Shown piece after piece: positions 35,051 through 45,677 of a stretch of 64,000 nt of DNA. The stretch is from NCBI GenBank assembly GCA_032622095.1, contig CP136066.1:115281319-115345318 (forward strand). Reading direction: 5' to 3'. The DNA comes from Siphonodentalium dalli (lineage: Eukaryota; Mollusca; Scaphopoda; Gadilida; Siphonodentaliidae). Position 1 is the stretch's first letter. The number at the start of each line of letters is the position of its first letter. The translations under genes were made by a program, and so were the position numbers. The notes below the pieces were generated by a model, which was not told where the DNA came from, did no database searches, and worked only from the letters and a program-made list of their open reading frames with translations.

Positions 35051-35196
35051 TGCACAAAGGGGCCCGGGGACGAAGAGTTGAACAAACTGTTGTCTGTTGT
35101 GACCATCGCCCAGGGTGGTGTTCTGCCAAACATCCAGGCTGCGTGCACCGTTTTATTTTAGTCAGAGCATTAATTAAGCAGCGGCCCCTTTGTGCA
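35051..35196. repeat. 14-bp perfect inverted repeat bracketing the H2A fragment
   Basis: TGCACAAAGGGGCC at 35051-35064 and its exact reverse complement at 35183-35196, with a 118-bp spacer that holds the H2A fragment. Confidence 0.85.
35069..35140 (+). pseudogene. Histone H2A fragment (C-terminal docking region)
   Basis: Twenty-four codons read DEELNKLL followed by an H2A-type segment containing [14 protein letters not shown]. This matches the highly conserved H2A stretch of the histone-fold end and docking domain, which contacts H3-H4 in the nucleosome. One conserved glycine position reads V. Similarity stops abruptly on both sides: the upstream residues are not H2A, and downstream the usual VLLPKK continuation is absent. 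No start codon or full histone fold is present, so it is a captured or degraded fragment. A perfect 14-bp inverted repeat (35051-35064 and 35183-35196) brackets it. Confidence 0.8.
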
Positions 35197-35384
35197 CTTC
35201 GCGCACATTTTGATCGTTTAAATATGAAATATTGAATCGGTCAAGGGGTCCGGAAGCGAAATCCGAACAGACAGACATACAGCGAGACAAATCCTACTCT
35301 TATATATAATATATAGATTCTATATGTTCTTGACTGTTTCGTGCAGACACTGGGTTTTCAACGAAGCGCTTGGATTATCCCAAA

Positions 35385-36650
35385 CTGCAAAGCAGAGTTC
35401 AGTCCCCTGTTACGATGGCATGATCGCTGCCACCCACGTGCACAGTGTGAGGAAATCGCTCATTATGTTTTTGTCCCCCGTCGTTTCCGTCGGAGGACTA
35501 TAGAAATGACCCTCGTCCGTCCGTCCGTGCGTCCGTGCGTCCGTGCGTCCGTCCGTCCGTGCGTCCGTGCGTCCGAGATTGGGTACCTTCATGGTGTAAT
35601 CAACTCCTCCTACAGTTTTAAACGTAGAGATTTGAAACTCTGGGATATTGTTCCTAACATGTTGGTGATTTGCAACATCTATATATCTAATCAAAAATAT
35701 AATTTTTTCCATATTTTTGGGGGGGTTTTCGACTTAGAAAATTTGGAACATTTTTGCCTTTTGGATGAGATTGGGTACCTTCATGGTGTAATCAACTCCT
35801 CCTATAGTTTTAAATGTAGAGATTTGAAACTCTGGGATATTGTTCCTAACATGTTGGTGATTTGCAACATCTATATAGCTAATCAAAAATATCATTTTTT
35901 CCATATTTTTGGGTGGGTTTTCGACTTAGAAAATTTGGAATATTTTTGCCTTTTGGATGAGATTGGGTACCTTCATGGTGTAATCAACTCCTCCTACAGT
36001 TTTAAATGTAGATATTTGAAACTCTGGGATATTGTTCCTAACATGTTGGTGATTTGCAACATCTATATAGCTAATAAAAAATATCATTTTTTCCATATTT
36101 TTGGGGGGTTTTCGACTTAGAAAATTTGGAACATTTTTGCCTTTTGGATGAGATTGGGTACCTTCATGGTGTAATCAACTCCTCCTACAGTTTTAAATGT
36201 AGAGATTTGAAACTCTGGGATATTGTTCCTAACATGTTGGTGATTTGCAACATCTATATAGCTAATACAAAAATATAATTTTTTTCGCGTTTGCATGCGT
36301 TTGTTCATCGGGTTGTTTTGGCCAAGAAATTTTGCGGTGGTTTGCAACATCTATATACTGTATAACATTGTTGCAAATAGTATCCTTCTAACAAATCCAA
36401 TCATTAAATTTACCACTCGAGTCGGGGGACATGTGGTCTGCGACCTTTTATTTATTTAAGTCTTTTGTCGATTACAATTCATTCTGCTTTATTCTGAGAA
36501 ATCGAACTGTCCATATTAATTGGAAATTGGCTTGATCAAGCCAGCCTGATTTGTAGCTGACAATACTCTTAAATAAAACATATTATATTTAATTACGGAA
36601 ATATACGGGATGGCAGCGGTCAGACCAGCTTACAGCAAGGAGACTGAACT
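35385..36650. mobile_element. MITE of the TTCAGTCCCCT family carrying a ~1-kb insertion
   Basis: The left end CAGAGTTCAGTCCCCT (35393-35408) and right end AGACTGAACTCTGG (36641-36654) are inverted repeats. The outer 80 bp and the last 230 bp match the MITE at 15236-15533: TTTATTTATTTAAG, TTCATTCTGC, TTATTCTGAGAAATCG and GAACTGTCCATATT. Between about 35463 and 36437 it holds foreign DNA (a (GTCC)n-like run and a 192-bp tandem repeat), so it is the same family with an insertion. Confidence 0.75.
35575..36345 (+). repeat. 192-bp tandem repeat, four copies, frame-preserving
   Basis: GAGATTGGGTACCTTCATGG starts at 35575, 35767, 35959 and 36150. Periods are 192, 192 and 191. The copies are nearly identical, so the expansion is recent. 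Because 192 is a multiple of three, a plus-strand frame stays open over the first three copies and repeats every 64 residues (for example EIGYLHGVINSSYSFK). A base lost in a G-run near 36108 breaks it. It is preceded by a CGTCCGTGCGTC run (35515-35574). No known protein domain was recognised, so I treat it as a DNA repeat. Confidence 0.9.
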
Positions 36651-36767
36651 CTGGTTTTCATCCTGGGTTTAGCCAGACACGACTAACTGTGCACCATAGC
36701 TAAATCGACAGAACCCACTCACAGCATAGCAAATTAGCAAAACCAGATTCATCACCAGGATCACCAA

Positions 36768-36851
36768 CAGGTCCCCTGGTGTGACAACCCCACCACGAGT
36801 ATCCATATTAATACCATCATATGTATTAAGGTATTAAGGTGGATACTCGTG
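36768..36851. repeat. Hairpin element, left arm plus loop plus start of right arm
   Basis: 36768-36815 is the 48-bp left arm, 36816-36829 the 14-nt loop and 36830-36851 the first 22 bp of the right arm. The rest of the right arm continues at 42942-42967. Over 48 bp the arms differ at four positions. The last 14 bp (GGTGGATACTCGTG, 36838-36851) recur at 42928-42941. Confidence 0.9.
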
Positions 36852-37180
36852 TTTCATATTTTATTGTTCATCCCATATTAACATATCAACCAAAACATAT
36901 TTATAACACAATAATGTATGATGAGCGAATAGGGATTGGAGCACAAGTTATAACAACTTAGGTGGAGCTCCTCTCCCCGGGAAAAGATGGTGATGCACAG
37001 ATGAAAAATTTAAGTACATAAATGTTGACCACAATACAAAAAGATATCTGACAAAATACACAAATACAATATGGAATGTTCAAGATTGGTATGGGGTAAG
37101 GGAAGTTAGTTTTATATCATATGTTTATGTTTAGTACATGTTGTTCTCAATTTAAATTAATACACAACTGATAATGTCCA

Positions 37181-39325
37181 CTAAATGTAGTGCATCTGTT
37201 CATCGCCAAATCGCAATGAGTTTATAATATATTTTTGGACAGCTACGAACAATTGGTAATTTCCTTCATTGGAAAGTGAGACTGATCCACAAAGTAGATC
37301 AGCAACATGAACTTGATATAATCCTATTCGAATTATTTTTTCTTCGAGGTTGGCCCTTTCTGTTCGATAATAGGGACAAGTGAAAAAGTAATGATCAGCG
37401 TCCTCGTTTAGGTAGCCACAACTACATTCCGGTTTACTTATTAAGTGATTTTGACATTTGTCCCCATTCAAATAGCTGCATTTATTTCGAAGTCTACATA
37501 ACAATATGTTAGCTTTCCTTTTGCCGCTAGAATAAAACATTGGTGGTTTAAGTGTCCCAAATTGTGGGTTTACAAGATTAGAGAAGGTAGTAATTGATGC
37601 GCTTTGTTGTGCTATTTTTTCTAGGCCATTCCATATCGAAATCATGGAAGGAAGGAAACTACTATTTGTATGCTGAGAGCCTGGTACAAAATGTCTAACA
37701 AAGTTTGGATTTCTGAACTCATATCTGTTGTCCGTTATGTCGCCAGTTGTTGGAGGGATTTTGTTTAGTATATAGGATGGTGCATGATTAGTCATGATTT
37801 GATAAGTGAGACGTAATTTATGCCAGTCTCTGCGTTGTTGGAGAGTATTCCAACCAAGTTCACGTAATAAGTTAGCGTTTGAGACAGATCTAGTGACACC
37901 ACTGACAATTCGTGCTGCATCGTAATGTAGATCATCTAATTTACTGAGGCGGTATGCTGGTGCATTATTCCAGATGACATCACCGTAATCCATTAAAGGG
38001 AGAATGAAAACGTTATACATAATCTCAAGTGTGCGTCTATTCAAAAAATATTTCAACTTTCTTAGTTGTGATAGTCTTGATGCTACACTGTTACACATAT
38101 TATTTATTTGGATGTCCCAGTCCAGGTTTGATTGTAGAACAATTCCTAGATGCATATGAGATGAGACAATTTCTATGGCGGAGTCATCCAGTGACAAATC
38201 CATGATATTTGTACTGGAGGGTCTAAAAGAGAACACGATTGCCTTTGTTTTGTCAGGATTAAAATTTACAAGCCATTTTTTAGCCCAAGCAGAGATACGA
38301 TCAAGATCGGCCGATATATTAGAGCTGGTTTCTTCAATCGAAGGACTGGCATTCGTGAAACAAGTGTCATCAGCATACATACGCGTAAAAGAATGAATTG
38401 TATCAGACAAATCATTTATAAATACAAGAAATAAGAAAGGCCCCAATATATATCCTTATGGGACTCCTGCGTGGAGATACATATAGTCAGACGCGGCATC
38501 AGAAACGACCACACACTGTTTTCTTTTTGATATATAGTCACTAATCCACAATAAAAGGTCTCCCTCAACTCCATATTCTTTAAGTTTGTGTATCAGACCA
38601 GTGTGCCAGACTCTTTCGAACGCTTTAGAAATATCACAGAATATAGAACAAGTCACAAGTTTGTTGTCGAGAGACTGGCACAGGGAATGATATAAGTCAA
38701 TTAATTGAAAAGTAGTTGAATGGCTAGGCACAAAACCAGACTGATGCTTATACAACAACTCATTGTTATCGAAATGAAACATTAAGTATTTCAAAATAAT
38801 CTTCTCAAAATTTTTAGATAAACATGGTAATAAGGATATAGGACGATAGTTTCCTGGATTTGAGCGGTCATCTTTTTTATGAATCGGGATAACATTTGCC
38901 TTTTTCCACTCAGCAGGAAAAGATTTCAAGGAAAGAGATTTGGTGAAAATTATTTTGAGTGGCACAACAACAGTATAGACAGTTTCTTTCAGCATTTTTG
39001 TAGTTATACCGTCATGACCGTTTGCTTTTCCAACCTTTAAGCTTTTTATAGCATGTATAATATCCACGTATTCAAATTCAATTTCTGATATCTTATCAGA
39101 ACATTTATATATAAGGCTTGGTAGTTTACAGTGTGACGCATCGAGGGAAGAATTTTTTATAAACGTCTCATTTAATATATTTGCTTTTCCATAATCATCA
39201 ATTATAAGATTACCATTTGGTGATTTGATAGGTGGAATAACGCTATTTGGATTTTTGTTCAAAATATCTTTAACCGTTTGCCAGAAAAATTTCGGGTTAC
39301 TAGACGATAGGAATAAGTCTGCCAA
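37181..39325 (-). pseudogene. CR1/jockey-like LINE reverse transcriptase, one nonsense codon
   Basis: This is one frame of about 715 codons with a single stop (TAA at 38458-38456), where the RT motif GVPxGxxLGPFLF would normally carry Q. A C-to-T change in CAA explains it. The RT contains WKKANVIPIHKKDD, NYRPISLLPC, FCDISKAFERVW, FLVFINDLSD and YADDTCF (near 38377). Downstream are the thumb and a MDYGDVIWNNA segment. The C-terminal CSCG...HYFFTC zinc-finger-like motif lies near 37430-37370. The 5' end of this frame is displaced from the endonuclease frame by an indel in a seven-A run near 39350. Apart from these two lesions it looks intact, implying a relatively young copy. Confidence 0.92.
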
Positions 39326-39338
39326 TTTGCTTTCATAT

Positions 39339-40577
39339 TCAAGTTTTGCGTGTTTTTTTCATATTGTTAAATTTATTTCTCATTGATTTATATTTCGTCC
39401 AAGCGTTAATTTTATCAGTGCGGATAGCCGCGCGTCTAAGTTTGTCTCGCTTACGAATAGCGGTTCTTAATTCTGATGTAAACCAATGTTTATCGTTTCG
39501 TCTGATTATCACTTCTTTGTGTGGGATACAAGTTTTCATTATGTTAATGTAGATGTCTGTAAAAGTTTGCACTGTATGGTCAATATCCAAAGAAGGAGCC
39601 AATAATTTATGCCAATCAATTTCATTAATCATAGTATTAGCTCTAGGAAAGTCGGCTACGTTGTAATGCCAGATAAGTTTCCTTTGTTCTTGAGATGGTG
39701 CGTAGTCGAAATATACAGAGGCCATCACTGCATAGTGATCAGATATAGTACGCCCAAAATCGATTGTTTCGTGTTCGTATGACACAACCTGGTCGCTTAC
39801 TATTATGGGGTCTAATAATGTAGCAGATGATGTACCAACGCGAGTCGCAGTTGAGATGAGGTTACGTAGACTTAGTTTGTCAATAAGATCATTTATATTT
39901 GAGTTTAAACCTAGTTGATCAGAGTTGAGATCGCCTATCGAGATGAGGGGAGTGTTACTACTGAGTATCGTATCCAGTGTAGAGTGAAGTTTTTCCCAAT
40001 AATTAGAATTGCAAAACTGTTGAGATCTATACGTGAGTGCAATTATATACTTTACTGATTTGGAACATATCTGAAAACATAGTATACTCTCGTCAAATTC
40101 TAGATATTCTAAGCGTTTATAAACGATATGATTAGCCACATAGGCGCAGTTGCCTCCTCCATGACTGTCGCGATCTTTCCGTATTGGCTGGTAGAAATTG
40201 GGAATTTGTATATGGTCCGAACTATATAAAGGGTCTAGATGAGTTTCTGTAAAACATATGATATCATATTCGTTTATGGATGTTAATATTTTGTCTAGTT
40301 TATTTCTTAAACTACTGATATTTAAATGGAATATTGAGAGAGTGTGTCCGTTCATATTTACTGGTCCAGGCAAAGGATGAATATCTCCGCAAATCATCAG
40401 CAAAAGGGATGCGATCAGTACAAATTTCAAATTCGGAAATCTTAATCTGAGGAAACTAACTGTTTTTCCAGGTTTAGGTCTACATGCACAACTCTTAAAG
40501 GTACGGTTGGCCTTGGCGGTGGGTATCCTGTGAAAATATTTCCACCCGTCAAAAACCGCCACAAACAGAAAGAACAT
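39339..40577 (-). pseudogene. CR1/jockey-like LINE apurinic endonuclease domain
   Basis: The ATG at 40577 opens about 412 codons: a hydrophobic N-terminus, then a GDIHPLPGP motif at about residues 64-72, then an apparently complete APE-type endonuclease. Catalytic signatures in order are FHLNISSLRNK, CFTETHLDP, LTYRSQ, SIGDLNSD and ISDHYAV. The enzyme nicks target DNA to prime reverse transcription. GDIHPLPGP aligns with the 2A-like DxExNPGP motif known at this position in related LINEs, but E is H and N is L, so 2A activity is doubtful. The frame ends at a +1 A in a run of seven near 39350 and would otherwise continue into the RT at 39325. Confidence 0.92.
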
Positions 40578-40580
40578 CAA

Positions 40581-41807
40581 AATGTAGACAGACTTTGTCC
40601 GTATACAAATAAGAAATATCGCATAAACAGTATGTTATTGTCATATATTTGACCATTGTTGTGTAAACAAAAGCATAAAAAGTTACTTTTCTGGTGTTTG
40701 TTTATATTATGATGGTAAACATTAAGAGCGTTTTTGTTGGTGAATTCCTAATATGGAACTAATAAAGAGCGTTTATGCCATTTGTGTGTGATTAGCCAGT
40801 ATCATTATGCTGTCTTCTGTAACACAATCATGCTCTTGCTTAGGTAAAATATAGCAGGTCTTTATGGTAACATGCTGTTTACGTGATGGTCATGGTATAT
40901 ATATGAACGAAACTGTATGCGTTTTAATGTTTTTCTGTTTACGGTGATTAGAACAAATATTTTCGACAACTACATGTATAAAGGCCTCACGTGCCTTTAA
41001 TTGCATCGAAGAGACATATGGACTGTCTGTATCGTGCCAGGTCAACCCACATCCCAAGAGGGAGGAATTGAGACGGCCAGGTCCAGACAGCCCACTAGTC
41101 TGGTCAATGCATACTTAAATAAAAGTTCCCCAGATCCCAAACCAACCTTGGAATACAAACAATATGAAACAAAACACAAATACACAAAAATCAACATAAT
41201 TCGGAAGTCGTCTACTTCCGATGGTATGAAAAAGAAAATTATTTGAAAAGAAAAAAATTGAAAAATGGTGCGCGTCTAGTGGGGTAGGGTAGTTGAAACT
41301 ATAGTTTAAAAAATTGATTTAAATCCAAGTCGTATCGGGCACCAAGCCCCAGGAGTCTTATGCTTCCGGTACACAGCCTGACATATGCGTTACATACATT
41401 TCATACATTATGTTACAGAAGTTATAGTAGATCATATAGTTGTGTCATAGAGTAAACGCAGTTACCAGTCAGAAATATCGATACTCAAGTTGGTTATACG
41501 TTTATACTCGTGCGCCAAAGTTCTATAGAGACGTGTATCACGCACTATTTAATTAGCAGTTCTTTGTTCAAAACAATGCGATGGTCAAGCTGGGTTCCCA
41601 AAACACCTCTTCCAAAAGTCGGGCACACAAAAAAGTAGCGACAAAAAAGAGCATCGCTGGGAGTGGTAAAAATACGCACATTAGCCATTTAGAATTGAAA
41701 ATTACCGCAAAATAAAATAATACTTTGAGCTTACATTTGAAGAGGATCTAATATACACCTAATTTCAATGCCAAGTGCGATATAATTATAAATCGGGGAA
41801 TGGCCGT
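40581..41807. other. Upstream part of the 6.1-kb insertion, no gene seen
   Basis: No ORF1-like frame appears on the LINE strand. Paired GAGCGTTT words occur near 40728 and 40767. It may be LINE 5' UTR or older DNA. Confidence 0.4.
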
Positions 41808-42843
41808 AAGGCCAAAAAAAAAATATTATTTGTTTCCTATTACGGAGCCAAAAAAATCCAGGTAGGTAGGTAGGGATTTTTTTTTTTTTGGTAATATTAT
41901 TTTATTTTTTCCCTGAACAGTTAAGAAGTACATTAATGCTTACTCTTTATACTTGTGTTAAGGCTGTCCATGTATATTGCGAGTAACTGTTAATGTAGCA
42001 CAATATGTGGACAAACAAATGCCTCCCAGGCACTCAACAACATGTATGCAGCTCTATTGTAATTATTCTCTCAGTTTAGCTTGTGGTGGCACATCTTCCT
42101 CAGAGCACAATATTGACATATCAACAGACACATTGCACAGGGTGTAAATATTCCTCAGACACCCCTCAATTGCATTGAAATATAAAGTCCCACACCACAC
42201 TGAAAATGGTACCTTGACTGAGATACCACACCTCAGCATTAAAATTTCCCCCTACTTTGAACTTCCTTATGCACACTGGCATATGCATGCTTGTAAAGTT
42301 TATACACCCAAACAAACCAGTAGATAATTTCATGTGCTTTTTTAGTGCCCATCCCAGAAGGGTGTTTGATATGGTAGACATGCAGTCAGCTTTATACTGT
42401 CTGTATATACATACTAGTAACTATGCATGAACACAATGAATCCTTGATTGACTGGGACGAGGAACTCTAAATTCTGATATAGAAAGTCTTCTACATGTAT
42501 ATTGCTCTCTAACAAATAAGACTTCTTCCCATAAGACATAATATTACCACAGGCATATTTTAAAGACTGCAGATTTATTGGTGTTGAATCATGAATGTGG
42601 ATTCATCTGCACAACCACAAATGGACATGTATTTTAAGTAAATTGTTTTTGAAAATTCCATCTAAAATTATTGCTGCTTAATGTAAACATAGTATATATT
42701 TAGCGATATAGATGTGTTTACATGCCAATTACATGCATTAAACAAAATTTGAAAAAAAAAGTCCAGGTCGGCCCAATTTCGGCAGGTCGGTCGGGTAACC
42801 GGAAACACAGATGTTTTTTTTTTGGCCTTTTTTTTTGGCCTAA
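41808..42843. mobile_element. ~1.0-kb TIR element, AGGCC family
   Basis: The left end AAGGCCAAAAAAAAAATATT runs into ATTTGTTTCCTATTAC, then GGTAGGTAGGTAGG. The right end in reverse complement is AAGGCCAAAAAAAAAACATC then TGTGTTTCCGGTTACCCGAC, preceded by GGTCGGTCGGG on the plus strand. The right terminus is doubled (GGCC at 42824 and 42837). There is no transposase. The ends match the element at 32561-34716 but the interior does not. Confidence 0.7.
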
Positions 42844-42927
42844 CTCATGTAAAAGTAATTAGATAGATCCTATATTCGAGCTTTGCCCGCTTTGGTTCAG
42901 AATAAAAATATCAAAACAGAAGGTATC

Positions 42928-42967
42928 GGTGGATACTCGTGGTGGGGTTGTCATACCAGGGTACCTG
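42928..42967. repeat. Hairpin element, remainder of right arm (after insertion)
   Basis: GGTGGATACTCGTG (42928-42941) is the second copy of the 14-bp direct repeat. 42942-42967 completes the right arm of the hairpin begun at 36768. Confidence 0.88.
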
Positions 42968-44704
42968 TGCGATCACCGCCATTCCTGATGCATGGTCTCA
43001 CTCACAGGTACTTGGAACAAAATTATCTATATACTAGTAGTCACCATGAACTATCTATGTTAATTGCCACTGCATGCCGTTTTAGATGCACGAATAGACG
43101 TCATCACATGCGACTTAAAATCATTGCAAACCACGTTTCCCATTATTTCGGCCAAAAACATGTACTACCACATAATACATAGAACTACCACAATATCCTA
43201 TACTGTCGCGCTCACCGACTACCATCATGATAAATAATTTATAACAAATGAACACGCATACATTGTGGGTTTTTACTTAATTGGTCGAGAGGCGACTATA
43301 TATACCAAACCACAATGTCCCTTTCCAACCATATGAAGCAATGGACACTCATGCTTAGTCCGTGCATTCATTAATCTGATATATGTTCACGGGTTCCAAG
43401 GTTGACATGTATAGAACATATATACTGTTATCTTGGAACTTGAAACAGCACAATACACTTCTTCCGAAATTGTATTGTGACCAGGTCACAAGATACAATT
43501 TCGGAAGAAGTCAGACCATTCGACTACTGGTACATGTATGTCAGATTTGTGGAGGCACTGACTAATGTGAGTGTTTCATTGCTTCAAATGTACTTGCTTC
43601 GGTGAGCGTGAACAAATTCTAGTTCTTATCGAAATGGCCATGTATCGAATGGAATGGTACATTGAGATATCCAACTCAGATCAATCGTGAAAATCGCCCA
43701 TTTTGTGGTTTGAACCCGCACCAACCTCATCTAGCTCAGACTGCGGTGATTGTATCCACGACCTAAATTAAGTACACATTATTGTCGATAAGATATGTCG
43801 ATAATAATGTGTTTATTTACACAATAATAAATGAAACATTGACATAACATCAAACAAAATGATCTTATTATACAGGAGCAGCATGACCTAGGTGGTCGTC
43901 TTCCTGCTGCCCCTCTATAACCAGTGCCATATGAAATGAGATGGCATAATTATGTGCAATTATACACGGACTATATATATGGGATATTGGGTAGGTCGGT
44001 AGGTGCATAATTTAACAGTTATATATAGTTGAGAGCATTGTGGACGTCAAGTGACTATAATATGTGGTGATTTTTGGACAAGATCGAAAGGTTGTCTGGA
44101 AATTAGTAGGATAGTTGCGACAGTCCTGTATCATATTCACGACAACACCGTGTTTGTGATGCAGGGCCGTCTCGGTTGTCGTGTTCAGGGTTATAACTCG
44201 AAGACATAATATAATAGTTCAAATTTAAAGTTTGCTGAGATTTTTGAGTCAAGTGGCTGACAGACTATTTTGTGTCTGCTGCAAATGTATATGATCTGGT
44301 TTCACACGTGAATTATTTGGAATAGTGTCATATTAGTTCCTTTGACAATAACTTGTTGAATGTATAGTTAATGTATAGTTTATTTTGGTGTTTATTGAAT
44401 TGCACACACTGGGAAATGAATGTTTTGGTAAAATTTCTGAGAAACATGTTTTTGGCTTATTGCTTCTTAATTTATCTGCCCGTCTAGTGTTAACACCGAC
44501 GGAATATGAGAATGTCTTCTTAAACGATTTTGGTGAGGTCAATGTTATAGGCCTTTGGAAAATTAAATCCATATACATATAATACATATCTTTGTATCAC
44601 TCAGATGCATTTCAATGTTGGCAAAAAGATGGGAAGCAGATACCTATTGGAAGTTTTATGATCTTGCTGCCGATCATGCTACTGATATCTCACTGTGTTG
44701 GGTA
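42968..44704. other. Intergenic/intronic stretch with two small hairpins
   Basis: I see no gene. Besides the hairpin at 43458-43510, a 14-bp stem with one mismatch lies at about 43777-43811 (ends CACATTATT and AATAATGTG). Confidence 0.5.
43458..43510. repeat. 53-nt near-perfect hairpin
   Basis: CTTCTTCCGAAATTGTAT and its complement form a 25-bp stem with a 2-nt bulge, closing on TGTGACC-AG-GTCACA. The loop is very small, so a standard microRNA precursor is unlikely. Confidence 0.85.
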
Positions 44705-45205
44705 GATCATGCCATGAATCTCTACTCTGGCTAACGTCCGTAGAGATCATATTCCACCAGTTCACAAAACCTTGTAAGTTTTTAAAGTTTTGAAGGGAAC
44801 CTTTTGAAGTCGAAAAAATAATGCGGGAATATATTTCTGTATTAATACATGTTGCTTAATAGTTTATTCATCAGTAGGCGAAGGTCCCAGCTCGACATTA
44901 CATTATTTAAGGGAATTTGTGAGCGATTTTGATTTACGCCACTTACAATCATGGAATTTCTCCAGGGTAATTAATTCAATTTTTTTTTTTATTGGCTCAC
45001 TAAAGTCACAAAAAGAATGCTATTTCGAGCTGGGACCACCGCATTCTTTATTATAGAGGAATAAATATAAACAAAGAAATGTATTCCCTGCATTGTTTTT
45101 TCAATGTTATAAAGTTCCCTGTCAGAGGGGGTCAGAACATCAAAACGTTCCCAGAATGTGTACCGGTGGAATGTGATCCAGAGTAGAGATTCGTGGCAAG
45201 AACTA
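44705..45205. repeat. Foldback element, ~190-bp imperfect arms
   Basis: About 44705-44899 pairs with about 45026-45205. Matched words are GAATCTCTACTCTGG, CATTCCACC/CATATTCCACC, AATGC(A/G)GGAATA(C/T)ATTTCT and, innermost, a perfect 13-bp GGTCCCAGCTCGA. The loop is about 125 bp. No coding content was seen. Confidence 0.75.
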
Positions 45206-45646
45206 TGTGTTGGGTTGTATTAATATGTTGTAATGTGCTGAATATTATTGTTGGAAAGATCCAGGCTGATATAATTCTGTTTCATATTATTCTGATTTTA
45301 TGTACTATTTGGGGGGGGGGGTGGATCCCAAAGTGTTGGTCTGGAAAAAAATAATAAAAATGCTAAATTTGGGTTCTCATTCAGATAGCGTATATTTTTT
45401 TTTTCACCCCCCCCCCCCGATTCAAACAGAAACTTTTAGTTTACGTGGCCACCACTCTCAAGCCAAAATTCCTTAAGTGGGATTAGAACCCCCGCTGTCC
45501 CCCGACAGTAATCAGCTGACAATAATATGTGCATGGGATAAAAATAATATCTTGTCAATCTGATATATTTTATATCCGGACCCTGATCTTAAAATAGTTA
45601 CATTTGAATTCCATCGTAAATTCCATCCGTGTTATTGGTTTTCATT
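45206..45646. other. Intergenic/intronic stretch with G- and C-runs
   Basis: A run of 10 G lies near 45311-45320 and a run of C near 45408-45418. No gene is supported. Confidence 0.45.
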
Positions 45647-45677
45647 ATACCCCCCGCAACGAAGTTGTGGGGGGTAT
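45647..45677. repeat. 31-nt hairpin, CCCCCCGCAAC-GAA-GTTGTGGGGGG
   Basis: A 14-bp stem (one G-T wobble) closes on GAA and is followed by TATACTGGAATCAGCTTGTC. The ACGAAGT core also occurs in the Helitron 3' hairpins of this window. It looks like the end of a dispersed repeat. Confidence 0.75.

Larger units (their letters stand above)
36852..42927 (-). mobile_element. 6.1-kb insertion bounded by 14-bp direct repeats (CR1/jockey-like LINE plus upstream DNA)
   Basis: The segment lies between two copies of GGTGGATACTCGTG (36838-36851 and 42928-42941). This is consistent with a target-site duplication. Its low-coordinate end is the 3' end of a minus-strand LINE: an AATAAA signal lies at 36865-36860, just before the duplication. 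From 40580 to 41807 I see no ORF1, so this may be 5' UTR. A TIR element (41808-42843) is nested near the other end. Confidence 0.7.

Noticed and set aside
43458-43510. MicroRNA precursor
   Set aside because: The loop is only two to a few bases and the stem is too short outside the matched region for a normal precursor.
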